Positions 22,184 to 31,950 of a stretch of DNA of 64,000 bases are shown in pieces. This DNA comes from Brasenia schreberi. Taxonomy: Eukaryota > Streptophyta > Magnoliopsida > Nymphaeales > Cabombaceae. The DNA is taken from contig JAYKKT010000076.1 of assembly GCA_036023115.1 (NCBI GenBank), forward strand, positions 2,542,001 to 2,606,000, written 5' to 3'. Below the pieces are notes generated by a model, which was not told the origin of the DNA, made no database searches, and worked only from the letters and a program-made list of their open reading frames with translations. The position numbers were made by a program, and so were the translations under genes. Numbering within the stretch: position 1 is the first letter of the stretch; every line of letters starts with the position of its first letter.

Positions 22184-24691
22184 TGTAGACACGGAAAACC
22201 TCCGCCTCCCTAGTTTCTCAAGCCTGGGGCGGACCTTTTCGTGTGTCTAAGTCCTATTTGAGTAAACAGGGCATGCCAGCTAGCTTACCTAAGCTAGCGA
22301 AGATATATTTTAACCTGACTTCTAACGTGGCGACTGTGAGCAAGCAAGCTCTTGTCGTCGCAGACCTTCTTGCACCGATGCGCAAGGGTTAGTCTGTATG
22401 CTTTAAAAATCGAGTTTGGGGTAGAAGAAGCCTACGAAAACGGTTCGAGGTATTTGATTCGAGTCTTTTTAGTGCGATTGCAGATTTTAGATCACGTGGA
22501 TTTGCACGTGCCTAAGTCTTTCTTTTTATCCCTTTATGGGCCACCTAGGTGTGTGTTATGAACAATCCACTACATGGGGCGAATTTGAGCGGGAGTATGG
22601 GGTTTGCTTTGATGCAATATGCACCCTAACTCGTGGTATGGCGTAGATGCAATGCAAACTCACGCTACTCCAAAGGGAAAACCCGAATGTAAAGACAATG
22701 CCGAAGGGAAATAACCGAAGGGAAATGACTTGTAATGTAAATGCCGAAGGGAGATATGTATATAAGGTATATATGGGCCCTTACTCAGGTCTTGCAAATA
22801 AGAGCGAAAGCTCAATGTGGGTGCATGCTTGAATTGAAAGACTACACACACGACATGAAATGAAACCCAAATATAACTTGCAATATGGCCTTAACTAAGG
22901 TCTTGGGAATAAGAGCGAAAGCTCAATGTGTGTGAGTGCTTGAATTGAAGTACTACGCACACAACGTGAAATTAAACCCAAATAGTATAACACAGCCCTT
23001 ACTTGGGTCTTGGGAATAAGAGCGGAAGCTCAATGTGTGTGAGTGCTTGAATTGAAGTACTACGCACACAACATGAAATTAAACCCAAATAGTATAACAC
23101 GGGCCTTACTTGGGTCTTACAAATAAGAGCGAAGGCTCAATGTGTGTGCGTGCTTGAATTGAAAGACAACACACTCAACTTAAGCAAAACCCTACGTAAT
23201 TTAAAGTATATACATATATTTATATCTTAGGGGCTGATTAGGCCCGTGTGTGTTGAAAATCGTGCACGACTAAGAGAGTGCACGTGTGTGTGGGTGTGCC
23301 AAGCAACGTTATTACAAGCGGGGGGAGACTATGCTCCGTTATTACAACCCCGTATCAAATTGAATTCAAGCAAGTCTACAACTAAGGACCGAGTTAGGCA
23401 CTTACTTATAGCTGGTCTAAAGATGCCTTGCTTGAGCATGGGCTTGGCCTTTGCCTTGGGCTGCAAGAGGGAGCTCCGCGGAGTTGAACAGCAAGGGGGG
23501 CTGCTGGCCGGATGCTTTGGGTGCACGGGAAGGGCGCCTTGAAGGTGGCCGGCTGTTATGAAGGGGGCTGCCTTGGCATGTTGGGCTGAAGTGACTAAGT
23601 AGGGTCACTAAGGGAGGGTATAGTATTAGGAAAGATGGCACTAAGTGGGAGCCTAAGGGAGTGTCTAAGGGAGTCCCTAAGGCTGGCGGGTGGCTGGGCT
23701 GAATGGTTTAGGTACAATCGGTTGGAGTGGCCGACTAAGGGAGACTTGGTGGTGGCCGGCTGCTAGGGTGGCTAGGTAATGGCGAGGATGGGAAGGGAGC
23801 TAGCTAAGGTATGGGGTAAGGTGGTGTTAGGGGCTGATGGGAGGTAATGTGGGTAGGTCTTAGGGAGCTAAGTGGAGTGACCGGGTGTTGCTAGGGGAAG
23901 TGGTTCTAGGTGGTTAGTCGAGATGGCTAAGGTCTGGCCGAATGGGTAGGGTGACGGATAGGTGGTGTTAGGGTGAGGTGGTGGTGGTGTAGGTGGTTGA
24001 GAGTGGAGGGGGAGTGAAGAAAAGGTGGAGTTTAGGGCTAGGGTACTAATCGAAAGGGGAAGAAGGCGGTGGATGGAAGAGGAGCAACCGGGTGGTTGAA
24101 GTGGATGGTTCGGCCGGATGGAAATGGTGGCGACGGATGGCTGGCCGGCTGGGGTGTGGTGGTGCAGGTGGAGCAAGGTGGTGAGTGGCGATGGTGCAGG
24201 TGGAAGACTCGGCTGGAGTCGGCTGGGATCGGCTGGGCTGGAAGAAGATGAAAAACCCGCCACTTGGGGGGGTTTTATATAGGGCTGAAGAGGGCGGTTG
24301 GGGCTGGTATTAGGAGGGTGGTAAGGTGGTCTAGGGGTGGTGGTGTGGTGATAAGGTGGGCTGGTTTTGGGGAGGGGCCAGATATTTTCATACAAGGGGT
24401 TTTGGGTAGATGGTGTACTAGGTTTAGGTGGGGTGGTTTAGAGGTTTAGGGTTTAGCTAGGTGGGTTGGTTTTGGGGTGAGGTTTAGTGAGGTGGGTTAG
24501 GTGATTAGGCTAGGATTAGGTTAGGTTTAGGGAAATTAAACTAGGTTTAGGGAAGTGGGTTAGGTGATTAGGTTGGGATTAGGTCGGGATTAGGGAAGTG
24601 GGTTAGGTGATTAGGCTAGGTTTAGGACAGGATTAGGGTAAAAGGCTAGGATTAGGGCTTTTTTATTAGGGTTGGGTTAAGGAGCTCCCTT
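22184..24691 (-). mobile_element. Minus-strand LTR piece (L)
   Basis: Starts TGTAGACAC and carries the stem-loops, 110-bp repeats (about 22785-23195), exon-2-like block near 23412-23466, TATA-like TTTTATATAGG near 24272, and a TTAGG-rich tract (minus-strand CCTAA) near 24420-24670. It ends where sequence switches to plus-strand LTR near 24691, without a TGTTTACA end. Confidence 0.87.
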
Positions 24692-25599
24692 GTCACGAAG
24701 CACACACGAACACTTGAGCCTTAGCTCTTACTCATACACAAGCACCCACGAGCACTTGAGCCTTAGCTCTTACTTGTACACAAGCACCCACGTGCACCAT
24801 TGAGTCTTCGCTCTTACTCCTAAGACTCTAGTAAGAGCTACGTGAGTTGTCTTTAAATTTATACTCACACACATGTGCATTGAGCTTTCGCTCTTATTCT
24901 ATATATGTATTTTAATTCAGCTGGGTTGTTACATTAAGTCGTGTGAGTTTGTCTTTCATTTACACACTCACACACAAAGAACACCCGAGCGCTTGCTCAC
25001 GCACCTCACGCACCATTTTGGCCTTGGCAGCCGCTAAGATATAGTCCTATTTCTATACTTTCTGCTGCGTTTTCCCGGTTCAGCTACGTGTGTTTGTCTT
25101 TCCATTTACACACCAACACAACACGTGCACGTTGGCAACCTTCGGGCCCATATATATATAGTTGTAGTTCCCTTCCGCTATGTCTTTAAATTTCGGGTTT
25201 TAAGGTTCAGTTGTGTGAGTTGCATTTTCATTTATACATGGCATACACTTACACAATTGAGCCTTTCCGCTCTTAAGATATAGCTATATTTCCCTTTTGC
25301 AATTTTCCTTTTGCAATTTCCCTTCGGCTATGTCTTTCAATTCTGGGTTTTCCCGTTCAATTGTGTGAGTTTGCATTGCATATTCGCCATACCACGAGTT
25401 AGGGTGCATACTTGCATCAAAGCAAACCCCATACACCCGTGCAAAAATCGCCCATACTTAGGCACTTGAGGCACACATTTCACGCCTAAAATTGGCTAAA
25501 ACCCAATACATAGGAAACGTGCAAATCCCATGTTAATAAAATCTGCAATAAGACAAGTAAAACCGATCAAACACTTTGCATTCTTTTCAAAAAGGTTAT
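24692..25599 (+). mobile_element. LTR M, left piece (diverged subtype)
   Basis: Plus-strand LTR of a diverged subtype shared with LTR C (41836-44085). It has short repeats of about 42 bp with CTTGAGCCTTAGCTC, then a block with CCTTCCGCTATGTC and TTTTAAGGTTCAG. It has no LTR start; its left edge abuts inverted LTR sequence. It is interrupted at 25600 by element A and resumes at 40145. Confidence 0.85.
25595..25599 (+). repeat. Target site duplication GTTAT, left copy
   Basis: GTTAT lies immediately before TGTAAACACC and again immediately after GTCTACA at 40145-40149. A 5-bp duplication is normal for Ty3/Gypsy integrases and shows that element A is a single intact insertion. Confidence 0.95.
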
Positions 25600-26080
25600 T
25601 GTAAACACCCCGAAATCCCACGAATTTCTCAAAATCCATCTGGTTTTATACAAGCAGCCCCAAAGGGCCATTTTGAGTTTGGAAACCCAAGAGCCTTCCA
25701 AACAACCCTGTATATATGTTTTAAACTTTATCTTTCAAAAACATATGATCTAGCTTTTGAAAACCCTTTTAAAACATGTTTTGAAACCCCGAAGTGGCTT
25801 GGCCTGATCAAGACAGGACCAGGAGAGCCAAGAAGAGCCCGGAACCGGAGCACCTGTCGAGCCCGGCGCAGCAACTCTTGTATCTGATTCACACCCCAGG
25901 ATCTCGAACGTCCAAGACCCTGTTCTTATCAAAATAGCCTTTGAAGTCATCTCCGGAAGGCAGAAACGGAGGCGGACGACCATGTTGGCGAAGACCCAAC
26001 GCAGACGGAGTACTGATGCTGTCAGGCCCCGCACGAATCGTCCGTTTCGAACCCAGCTCGAGGGAGTCAGAGTTCAGTTT

Positions 26081-26118
26081 GGATTGGATCTGGACCATAT
26101 ATATCCAGATTCCAATCC
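26081..26118 (+). repeat. U3 inverted repeat (hairpin) beside TTGGAT hexamers
   Basis: GGATTGGATCTGG and CCAGATTCCAATCC pair over 13 positions with one bulge, around an 11-nt loop ACCATATATAT. A TTGGAT hexamer run follows (about 26135-26155). The arrangement recurs in every LTR that keeps this region, with one to four hexamers. Confidence 0.75.
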
Positions 26119-26824
26119 AAACCCATATGTGGACTTGGATTTGGATTTGGATCCAGAGATCCAATCCAATATCCATATCCATGGCCCACATCACCTTCTC
26201 ATAAATGGAGGTGGGGCCCACTTGAAATTCACGTGGGATATTGGGCATGAGAGAGAGTGGGGGTGAAAAATATCAAGAGTGTTGTATTAAGCTTGACTTG
26301 TGTGTCAAGTTTGGGTTAATCATGTGGGTTAGCCTAATTGAGTGGGTTTAAGCTTGTAATTAGCTAAAACCTAACCTAGGGCTGCACCAACATGGGGTGA
26401 TCAAGGTCTATGGGCCATGCTAAGGGAGCTCCTTCACCTAAACCTAACCCAAAATGCCTAAACCTAGCCTAAACCCCTAATCCACCCCTAATCTGAACCT
26501 AATCACCTAACCCACTTCCCTAATCCCGGCCTAATCCCAACCTAATCACCTAACCCACTCCCCTAATCCTTCCCTAAACCTAGATTAATTTCCTTAATCC
26601 TAGCCTAAACCTAGCCTAAACCACCTAACCTAGCTCACTAAACCTCACCCTAAAACCCAACCACCTAGCCTAGCCCTAAACCACCCTTAGCCCACGATTT
26701 TCCCAAACACCTAGTTTTAAAATATCTGGCCCAACCCCATCCAGCCCACCTTATCTACATACTACCCTACCTAAACCACCTAACCACTACCCACAACCCA
26801 GCCCTAACCGACCTACCCATCCCC

Positions 26825-26832
26825 TATTTAAA
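26825..26832 (+). promoter_or_regulatory. TATA box of element A 5' LTR
   Basis: TATTTAAA followed by a C run. It is the only well-placed TATA motif before the pyrimidine-rich leader. Transcription would start about 30 bp downstream, near 26855-26865. Confidence 0.65.
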
Positions 26833-27089
26833 CCCCCCTCATTGTGGGCGGGTTTTCCAAGTGGGAACCACTCTCCACACTCAGTCGGGCCCTCTCCTTC
26901 TCCCATCTTCCACCAGCCGACAGCCAGCAGCTCCAGCTCCTCCACCAGCCGCCACCTGCTCCGCCACCTTCCCTCTTCCGTCCACCACCACTGCCCCCCA
27001 GCCGGACACCACCATCTTTCCCCAACTCCACCAGCCAACAGCCACCTACCCGCCACTCTCCCACTCCATCCGCCACTCCTCCCCATTCG

Positions 27090-27490
27090 GTAAGTTCCCC
27101 TAACTCCCTCAAAGCCACTCTCTACCACCTCTCCACTCTTAGCCACCCATCTTCCCTTCAGCTCAGCCCCTTTGTCGCCACCACCTAAGCCTAGCCGAAC
27201 CTAGGATAACCCAAGTGGCTGGCCACTACTTAGCCACCATCTCCCATTCGGCCAACCCCCCCCCTAGGTGTCTTTTTTGGCCTTCCCACTAGCTCACCTT
27301 TTAGGTCCAGTTTCCCTAAGTACCTAACTTCCCTAGTGACCCTAAGACCCACTTGCTCAGCCACTCTAAACTCCCTACTTGGAGGCGCCGCCCACTTGCC
27401 ACCGGTCCCCTTCGAGGCGTCCATCCTGCGCCCCATTTGCAGCCGGCCAGCACCCTTGGTCACATACCTTCGCGGAGCTCCCGTTTGCAG
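27090..27490 (+). other. Predicted leader intron 1
   Basis: The donor ATTCG|GTAAGT at 27090 is about 230 bp after the expected start of transcription. The acceptor CCGTTTGCAG ends at 27490. The same pair exists in both LTRs of E and at 6503-9770. The donor is weakened to GTTAGT or ATTAGT in several older copies, so it is not conserved throughout the family. Confidence 0.4.
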
Positions 27491-27539
27491 CCCAAAGCCA
27501 AGGCCACGCTCAAGCAAGACCTCTACGGACCAGCTACTC
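27491..27539 (+). other. Predicted leader exon 2
   Basis: A 49-nt block starting CCCAAAGCC and ending GCTACTC, followed by GTAAGTG. The donor GTAAGTG is present in every LTR copy here that retains the region, including the diverged LTR C (43640). It is the best-conserved splice-like site in the LTR. No RNA evidence is available. Confidence 0.42.
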
Positions 27540-27776
27540 GTAAGTGTCTAAACTCGGTCTTTAGTCATACACTTGCTTGAAATTCAATTTGATACGGGGT
27601 TGTAATAACGGAGCATAGTCTCCCCCCGCTTGTAATAACGTGGCTTGGCACAACCACACACGTGCACTCTCTTAGTCGTGCACAATTTTGAACACACACG
27701 GGCCTAATAAGCCCCTAATATATATAAGTGTACGTATATATTTCATTTCCGAAGGGTTTTATTTAAGTTGGGTGCG

Positions 27777-28300
27777 TTGTTTTTCAATTCAATCACTCTC
27801 ACACACATTGAGCTTTCGCTCTTATTTGAAAGACCCAAGTAAGGGCCGACCTATACTATTTGGGTTTCATTTCATGTCGTGTGAGTAAGTCTTTCAATTT
27901 AAACACTCTCACACACATTGAGCTTTCGCTCTTATTTGAAAGACCCAAGTAAGGGCCGACCTATACTATTTGGGTTTCATTTCATGTCGTGTGAGTAAGT
28001 CTTTCAATTTAAACACTCTCACACACATTGAGCTTTCGCTCTTATTTGAAAGACCCAAGTAAGGGCCGACCTATACTATTTGGGTTTTATTTCTTGTCGT
28101 GTGAGTAAGTCTTTCAATTCGAGCACTTTCACACACATTGAGCCTTCGCTCTTACTCCCAAGACCTTAGTCAAGGCCATACTGCAATTTATATTTGGGTT
28201 TAATTTCATGTCGTGTGTGTAAGTCTTTCAATTCAAGCACGCACCCACATTGAGCCTTCGCTCTTATTTGCAAGACCCGAGTAAGGGCTCATATACATAA
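27777..28300 (+). repeat. 110-bp tandem array in 5' LTR of A
   Basis: About four and a half units with an exact 110-bp spacing (AGTCTTTCAATTT at 27887 and 27997). Each unit contains a GAGC-NTTC-GCTC inverted repeat. The last units are of the GACCTTAGTCAAGGCC and GACCCGAGTAAGGGC types. Confidence 0.9.
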
Positions 28301-28654
28301 GATATATACATATCTCCCTTCGGTTATTTCCCTTCGGTTATTTCCCTTCCGCTATTTCCCTTCAGTATTGTCTTTACATTTCGGGTTTTCCCTTTGGAGT
28401 AGCGTGAGTTTGCATTGCATCTACGCCATACCACGAGGTAGGACGCATATTGCATCGAAGCAACCCCCGCTCGAATTCGCCCATGTAGTGGAGTGTTCAT
28501 AACACACAAACTAGGCGACCCAAAAAGGGATAAAAGAAAAGACTTAGGCACGTACAAATCCACGTGATCTAAAACATGAAATAGACACCTCGAAACCGTT
28601 TCGTAGATTTTCTCCCCAAAAACTCGATTTTTTGCAAAAGCGTACAGACTGACC

Positions 28655-28763
28655 CTTGCGCATCGGTGCAAGAAGGTCTGCGACGACAAGAGCTCACTTG
28701 CTCACAGTCGCCACGTTTAGAAGTCAGTGTTAAGTATATCTTCGCTAGCTTAAGTAAGCTAGC
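28655..28763 (+). ncRNA. Conserved stem-loop trio near LTR 3' end (putative RNA element)
   Basis: Three predicted hairpins lie in series. (1) CTTGCGC-ATCG-GTGCAAG at 28655-28672. (2) GCGAC/GTCGC (28680-28684 with 28707-28711) enclosing GAGC/GCTC (28690-28693 with 28700-28703). (3) GCTAGCTTA-AG-TAAGCTAGC at 28744-28763, a perfect 9-bp stem. The block is kept in most LTRs here, with some compensatory changes. It is a cis-acting part of the element RNA; packaging, dimerisation or reverse-transcription roles are only guesses. Confidence 0.5.
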
Positions 28764-28866
28764 TGGCACGCCCTATTTGTATACATAGGCCTTAGACGCA
28801 GGATAAGATCCACTCCAAGCCACGAAAGAGGCGAAGAGGCGGGGATTTTCGCGCGTCTACAGAGAT

Positions 28867-28884
28867 TGGCACGCCCGGTGGGAC
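28867..28884 (+). other. Primer binding site
   Basis: TGGCACGCCCGGTGGGAC starts 5 nt after the LTR end. It begins with TGG, as required to pair with a tRNA CCA end, and is the expected minus-strand DNA primer site. I could not assign the tRNA from memory. It is also present in E, and absent next to the LTRs ending at 1007 and 15858. Confidence 0.85.
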
Positions 28885-28955
28885 GTGAGCCTTTTCAAAA
28901 ATCGAGTTTACTTGTAGAAGTCTTGCGAAAATTTTATAAAGGTGTCGTTTTAACT

Positions 28956-28977
28956 TGTTTTCTTTGCTTTTACTTAG
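28956..28977 (+). promoter_or_regulatory. 3' splice acceptor-like site before gag
   Basis: A pyrimidine-rich run (TTGTTTTCTTTGCTTTTAC) ends in TTAG at 28977, 25 nt upstream of the gag ATG at 29003. Together with the LTR donor at 27540 it would remove the 110-bp array, stem-loops, PBS and many upstream ATGs. It is conserved in E (57036-57037 on the minus strand). Confidence 0.4.
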
Positions 28978-29002
28978 GAAATTTTGAAAAAGCTTGAAAA
29001 GC

Positions 29003-31873
29003 ATGTCAAAATCCAATCCAAGTGAAGTGTCGAGCCAAGGCTCATGCGCATCAAGTTCTCACTCTAGGAGGATTTTCAAAAACAAAATAAAACTAGATGA
29101 AATCGAGGACTTGAGAAGGGAATTTGAGGCCAAAATCGATGCTCTCAGCCAAGAGGCTGAAGTAGGCGATTCATGTTCATCAAACGGTGAACAAAGGCCT
29201 AAAAAGAAAAATGAAAAACCTCGCAAGCAAAAAGAGGCCTCCGTAATGGAAGGCAACCAATACCACGAGTCCTTCACACAAAAGGACCGTAAAGCCCTAC
29301 AGCAACTGCTGAAAGGGCAAAATAAAGAGAAAAGAAGCTACGCCCTGTCTGATTTCCTTCCTATGGATTACGAAACAGACAGTGACGATGAAATACCGAA
29401 CTTCCATCGGTATGATGGCATGGGAGACCATAGGTCTCACTTGCAGCTTTTCTCACATCGAGCCCATAAGAAGAAAAAGGACTCGATGAAATGGGTGTAT
29501 TGGTTCCCTCTATCCCTTAAAGGCACAGCTGCCAAATGGCTGGCTTCCTACGACTTAAGCCAGTTCGCTACTTTTGAAGAGTTAGCGAACTGCTTCATGC
29601 AAAGATTTGTACACAACGTGGAAGTCACGCCAACCCTGAATACCTTAAGGGATACAAAGCAAGGCATGAACGAAGACGTGCATGCCTTCATTATAAGATG
29701 GAGGTCTCTTTTAGGCCAAGTGCGAGAGCCTATATCCGAAGGATGCGCAGTAATGCTCATCCTGGATAATTTCAAAAGCGAGTTAAAAACCCTTCTCTCG
29801 CTCCATGAGATTTCAACTTTCCATAAGTTGATCAAAAAGGCCTCCCTTTTCGAAACCAACTTGCGAAAAGGGACATACGACCACTTATGGAAAGGAAGTG
29901 CCGTTCCCAAAACACGTGTGGAAAAGCCCATCGCATATGGGCTGCCCACAACGGACAAAGGGGCAAAGCCCCATAAAATCGCCAATGTCCGGGTGGATCC
30001 AGGCATGGCGGGCACTTCTAAAAATTTTGAAAAAATAGAAAATAAGAGAGAACGCAATTTTTCAAAACCAATTGAAAAACGGGAGTACACTCCGCTGGGG
30101 CAACCTGTGTCGGAGGTCCTAGACCTCTTACTTGCCCAGGGCATGATTGAACTCCCTGAAATCCCCGAAGGAGTCACGTCCAAAGGGGGGTATTTAAACC
30201 GATTTTGCAAGTATCATCGGCTCAAAGGCCATGATACCAAACGGTGCTTCTCTCTTCTAAATAAAATTGAGAACTTGATAGCGGAGGGCCGGCTCCAGGT
30301 CACTGCGGAATCTGAGCCACCTCAAGCTATCTTCAAGGAACCCTTTCCCAAACACGCCAGTGGCAGTGGGAAAGGAAAGGAGGTATGTACCCTCACCATT
30401 TCCAAGGAACTAGCGCGAAAGCCCGAACCTGGTCGACCTGCTTGTGCGCCCATCCTTGTATTATACAAGAGGCCCGCCCAAGTCGTCATTCGGGGACCAC
30501 CAAAAGTGGAAACCCCGACAAAACCAGTTTTGAAAATCCAAGGTTCTCCTCAGCTCATCCTTAGAGCCAAGTTTAGCGCGAACCCTAGGCTGGTCGTGGG
30601 GGAAGTCACTAGATCCGGGAGGATCTACCAACCCCCGCACCTTCAAGGTGCTCAAAAGGTGGTCAGTGTGCCTGGCCCCTCAAAAGCATGTATCCCTAGT
30701 GGTCTGCCAAAAGCAGATAAGGACAAAATCATCCTAAATCCTTATGATTTCGAAAACCACCTTTCAAAGATTCCTATTCACATGTCTATCCTAGAGCTTA
30801 TCAAAACCTCGCCTAGGCATAGACTTGTCTTAGAGAAAATTCTAGAAAGGGCCAAGGTTGATTCGAACATAAGTCCGGAGTCCTTGTCTGCCCAAGTGGC
30901 TTTATTAGGAGCAAAATCGCCCATCACCTTTTCGGAAGATGATGTAGATAGACCCTACGAAACCCATAACCAGGCCCTGCATATCGAGGTGGTTCTAAAC
31001 AACCACTCTCTGGACAGGTGCCTAGTCGATGGTGGAGGAGGGCTCAACATCCTTCCACTTCACGTGGCGTACAAAATCGGAGTCACCTTGACTTCAGTGA
31101 ACCCAAGCCCCATCGTTATCACTGGATACGATGGGAATGCGTCTAGGCCTTTAGGATCCATCGAACTCCCAATGGAAACGGGAGGGATCGAACACACGGG
31201 GGTGTTCCATGTCTTGGACATCCACCCCCATTATAACCTGTTGCTGGGAAGACCCTGGATACACAGTTTGTGCGCTGTGCCATCCACCTTCCACAAGTGT
31301 GTCAAGATCCCTTTTAGGGACCAAGTCGTAGTGATCCTAGGTGAGAGTCACCCACAGCTTCAGGGGATCATAAACTCCCCTTGTTTATCGAGCTCCTAGG
31401 CCCACGAGGCTAACCTGGGGCAAATTATGGTCGAGCCACCTCGGCTCGTGTTGAACAACCCTAGGAAGGTTGTATGTGTGAAGGGGCCGCCCAAAACAGG
31501 CCCCCTCCCGACTCTAATCCTCCTAGGAAAACCCAAGCGTTCCCTATTTCCAAAACCCCTGGACAAAAGGCCCTACGAGCCTAATATGGACGATAGCATG
31601 TTCCAGGACCACGACTTATATCCCATCTTTTCAAAAAACAAAAGGTCGTGGAACATGTTATTGAACATGGGCTACACGCCCTACCAGAGTCTAGGGGCAC
31701 AAAACCAGGGTCTCCTAGAGCCCATCCTTCCTAGGGCCAACCCAAGCCGATATGGGATCGGCTATACTCCCCGAATACCGCCGGAGCCACCCCCTGTGAC
31801 CACCTGGGTCAAGGGTGCCCCGGAGCCTGTCTTAGAAGAGACCTATGGTTTTGACCTCCTGTTCCGAGTCTAA
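29003..31873 (+). pseudogene. gag: gag-protease polyprotein of element A, one nonsense codon
   Basis: Gag forms the particle and the protease cuts the polyproteins. I chose the ATG at 29003, which follows the acceptor-like site; the frame is open a few codons upstream. Order: Ser-rich N-terminus; Lys-rich region; a retrotransposon gag (capsid) domain at about residues 160-250, rich in Trp and Leu (MKWVYWFP...); a C-X2-H-X4-H-X4-C zinc knuckle starting at Cys402, which is a CHHC form; a basic proline-rich linker; and an aspartic protease with its catalytic Asp at residue 676 in VDGGGGLNIL, so DGG replaces the usual D-S/T-G. TAG at 31397-31399 (CAG in E) interrupts the tail after the protease core, and the frame then runs on to TAA at 31871-31873. 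Gag and protease themselves are intact, so truncated but active products are possible. Confidence 0.93.
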
Positions 31874-31898
31874 CCCATAGTGTTTTCCCTTTGTAGGT
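31874..31898 (+). other. gag-protease / pol junction with acceptor-like site
   Basis: Between the gag-protease stop and the pol ATG lies a TTTTCCCTTTGTAG tract, with AG at 31895-31896 and ATG at 31899. pol is in a different frame. Ogre elements of the same clade have an intron at this place. No strong donor is obvious nearby, so splicing, reinitiation and frameshifting all remain possible. The tract is conserved at 1538-1562 and 16578-16601 and in E. Confidence 0.5.
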
Positions 31899-31950
31899 AT
31901 GACGGAAGATCCCTGTTTCTAAAAATACCAAAAACATTTGAAAACTTAAA

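Larger units (their letters stand above)
25600..28861 (+). mobile_element. 5' LTR of element A, 3262 bp
   Basis: TGTAAACACC to GTCTACA. U3 of about 1.2 kb carries the TTGGAT hexamers and a CCTAA-rich tract (about 26440-26700). The TATA box is at 26825, followed by a C/T-rich leader with splice-like sites, 110-bp repeats and the stem-loop trio. It lacks 21 bp (near 28578) and one 14-bp unit that are present in the 3' LTR. Confidence 0.96.

Noticed and set aside
26842..27188. Proline- or glycine-rich proteins in the LTR leader, on both strands
   Set aside because: Several overlapping frames in C/T-rich leader sequence are open at once, which is expected from composition. They repeat only because the LTRs are near-identical.
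27491..27539. Predicted leader exon 2 as protein coding
   Set aside because: The frame is open and a 6-nt length change between copies keeps it, but no ATG context links it to gag and most of the neighbouring frame is not conserved.
27777..28300. CRISPR-like array
   Set aside because: Units are contiguous 110-bp tandem repeats without unique spacers, inside plant LTRs, and no cas genes exist here.
28867..28884. Assignment of the primer tRNA
   Set aside because: The PBS begins TGG as required, but I could not match its 18 nt with certainty to a tRNA 3' end from memory.
28994..29002. Gag start at a TTG codon at 28994
   Set aside because: The frame is open there but the ATG at 29003 is in frame, follows the acceptor-like site and is the normal plant choice.
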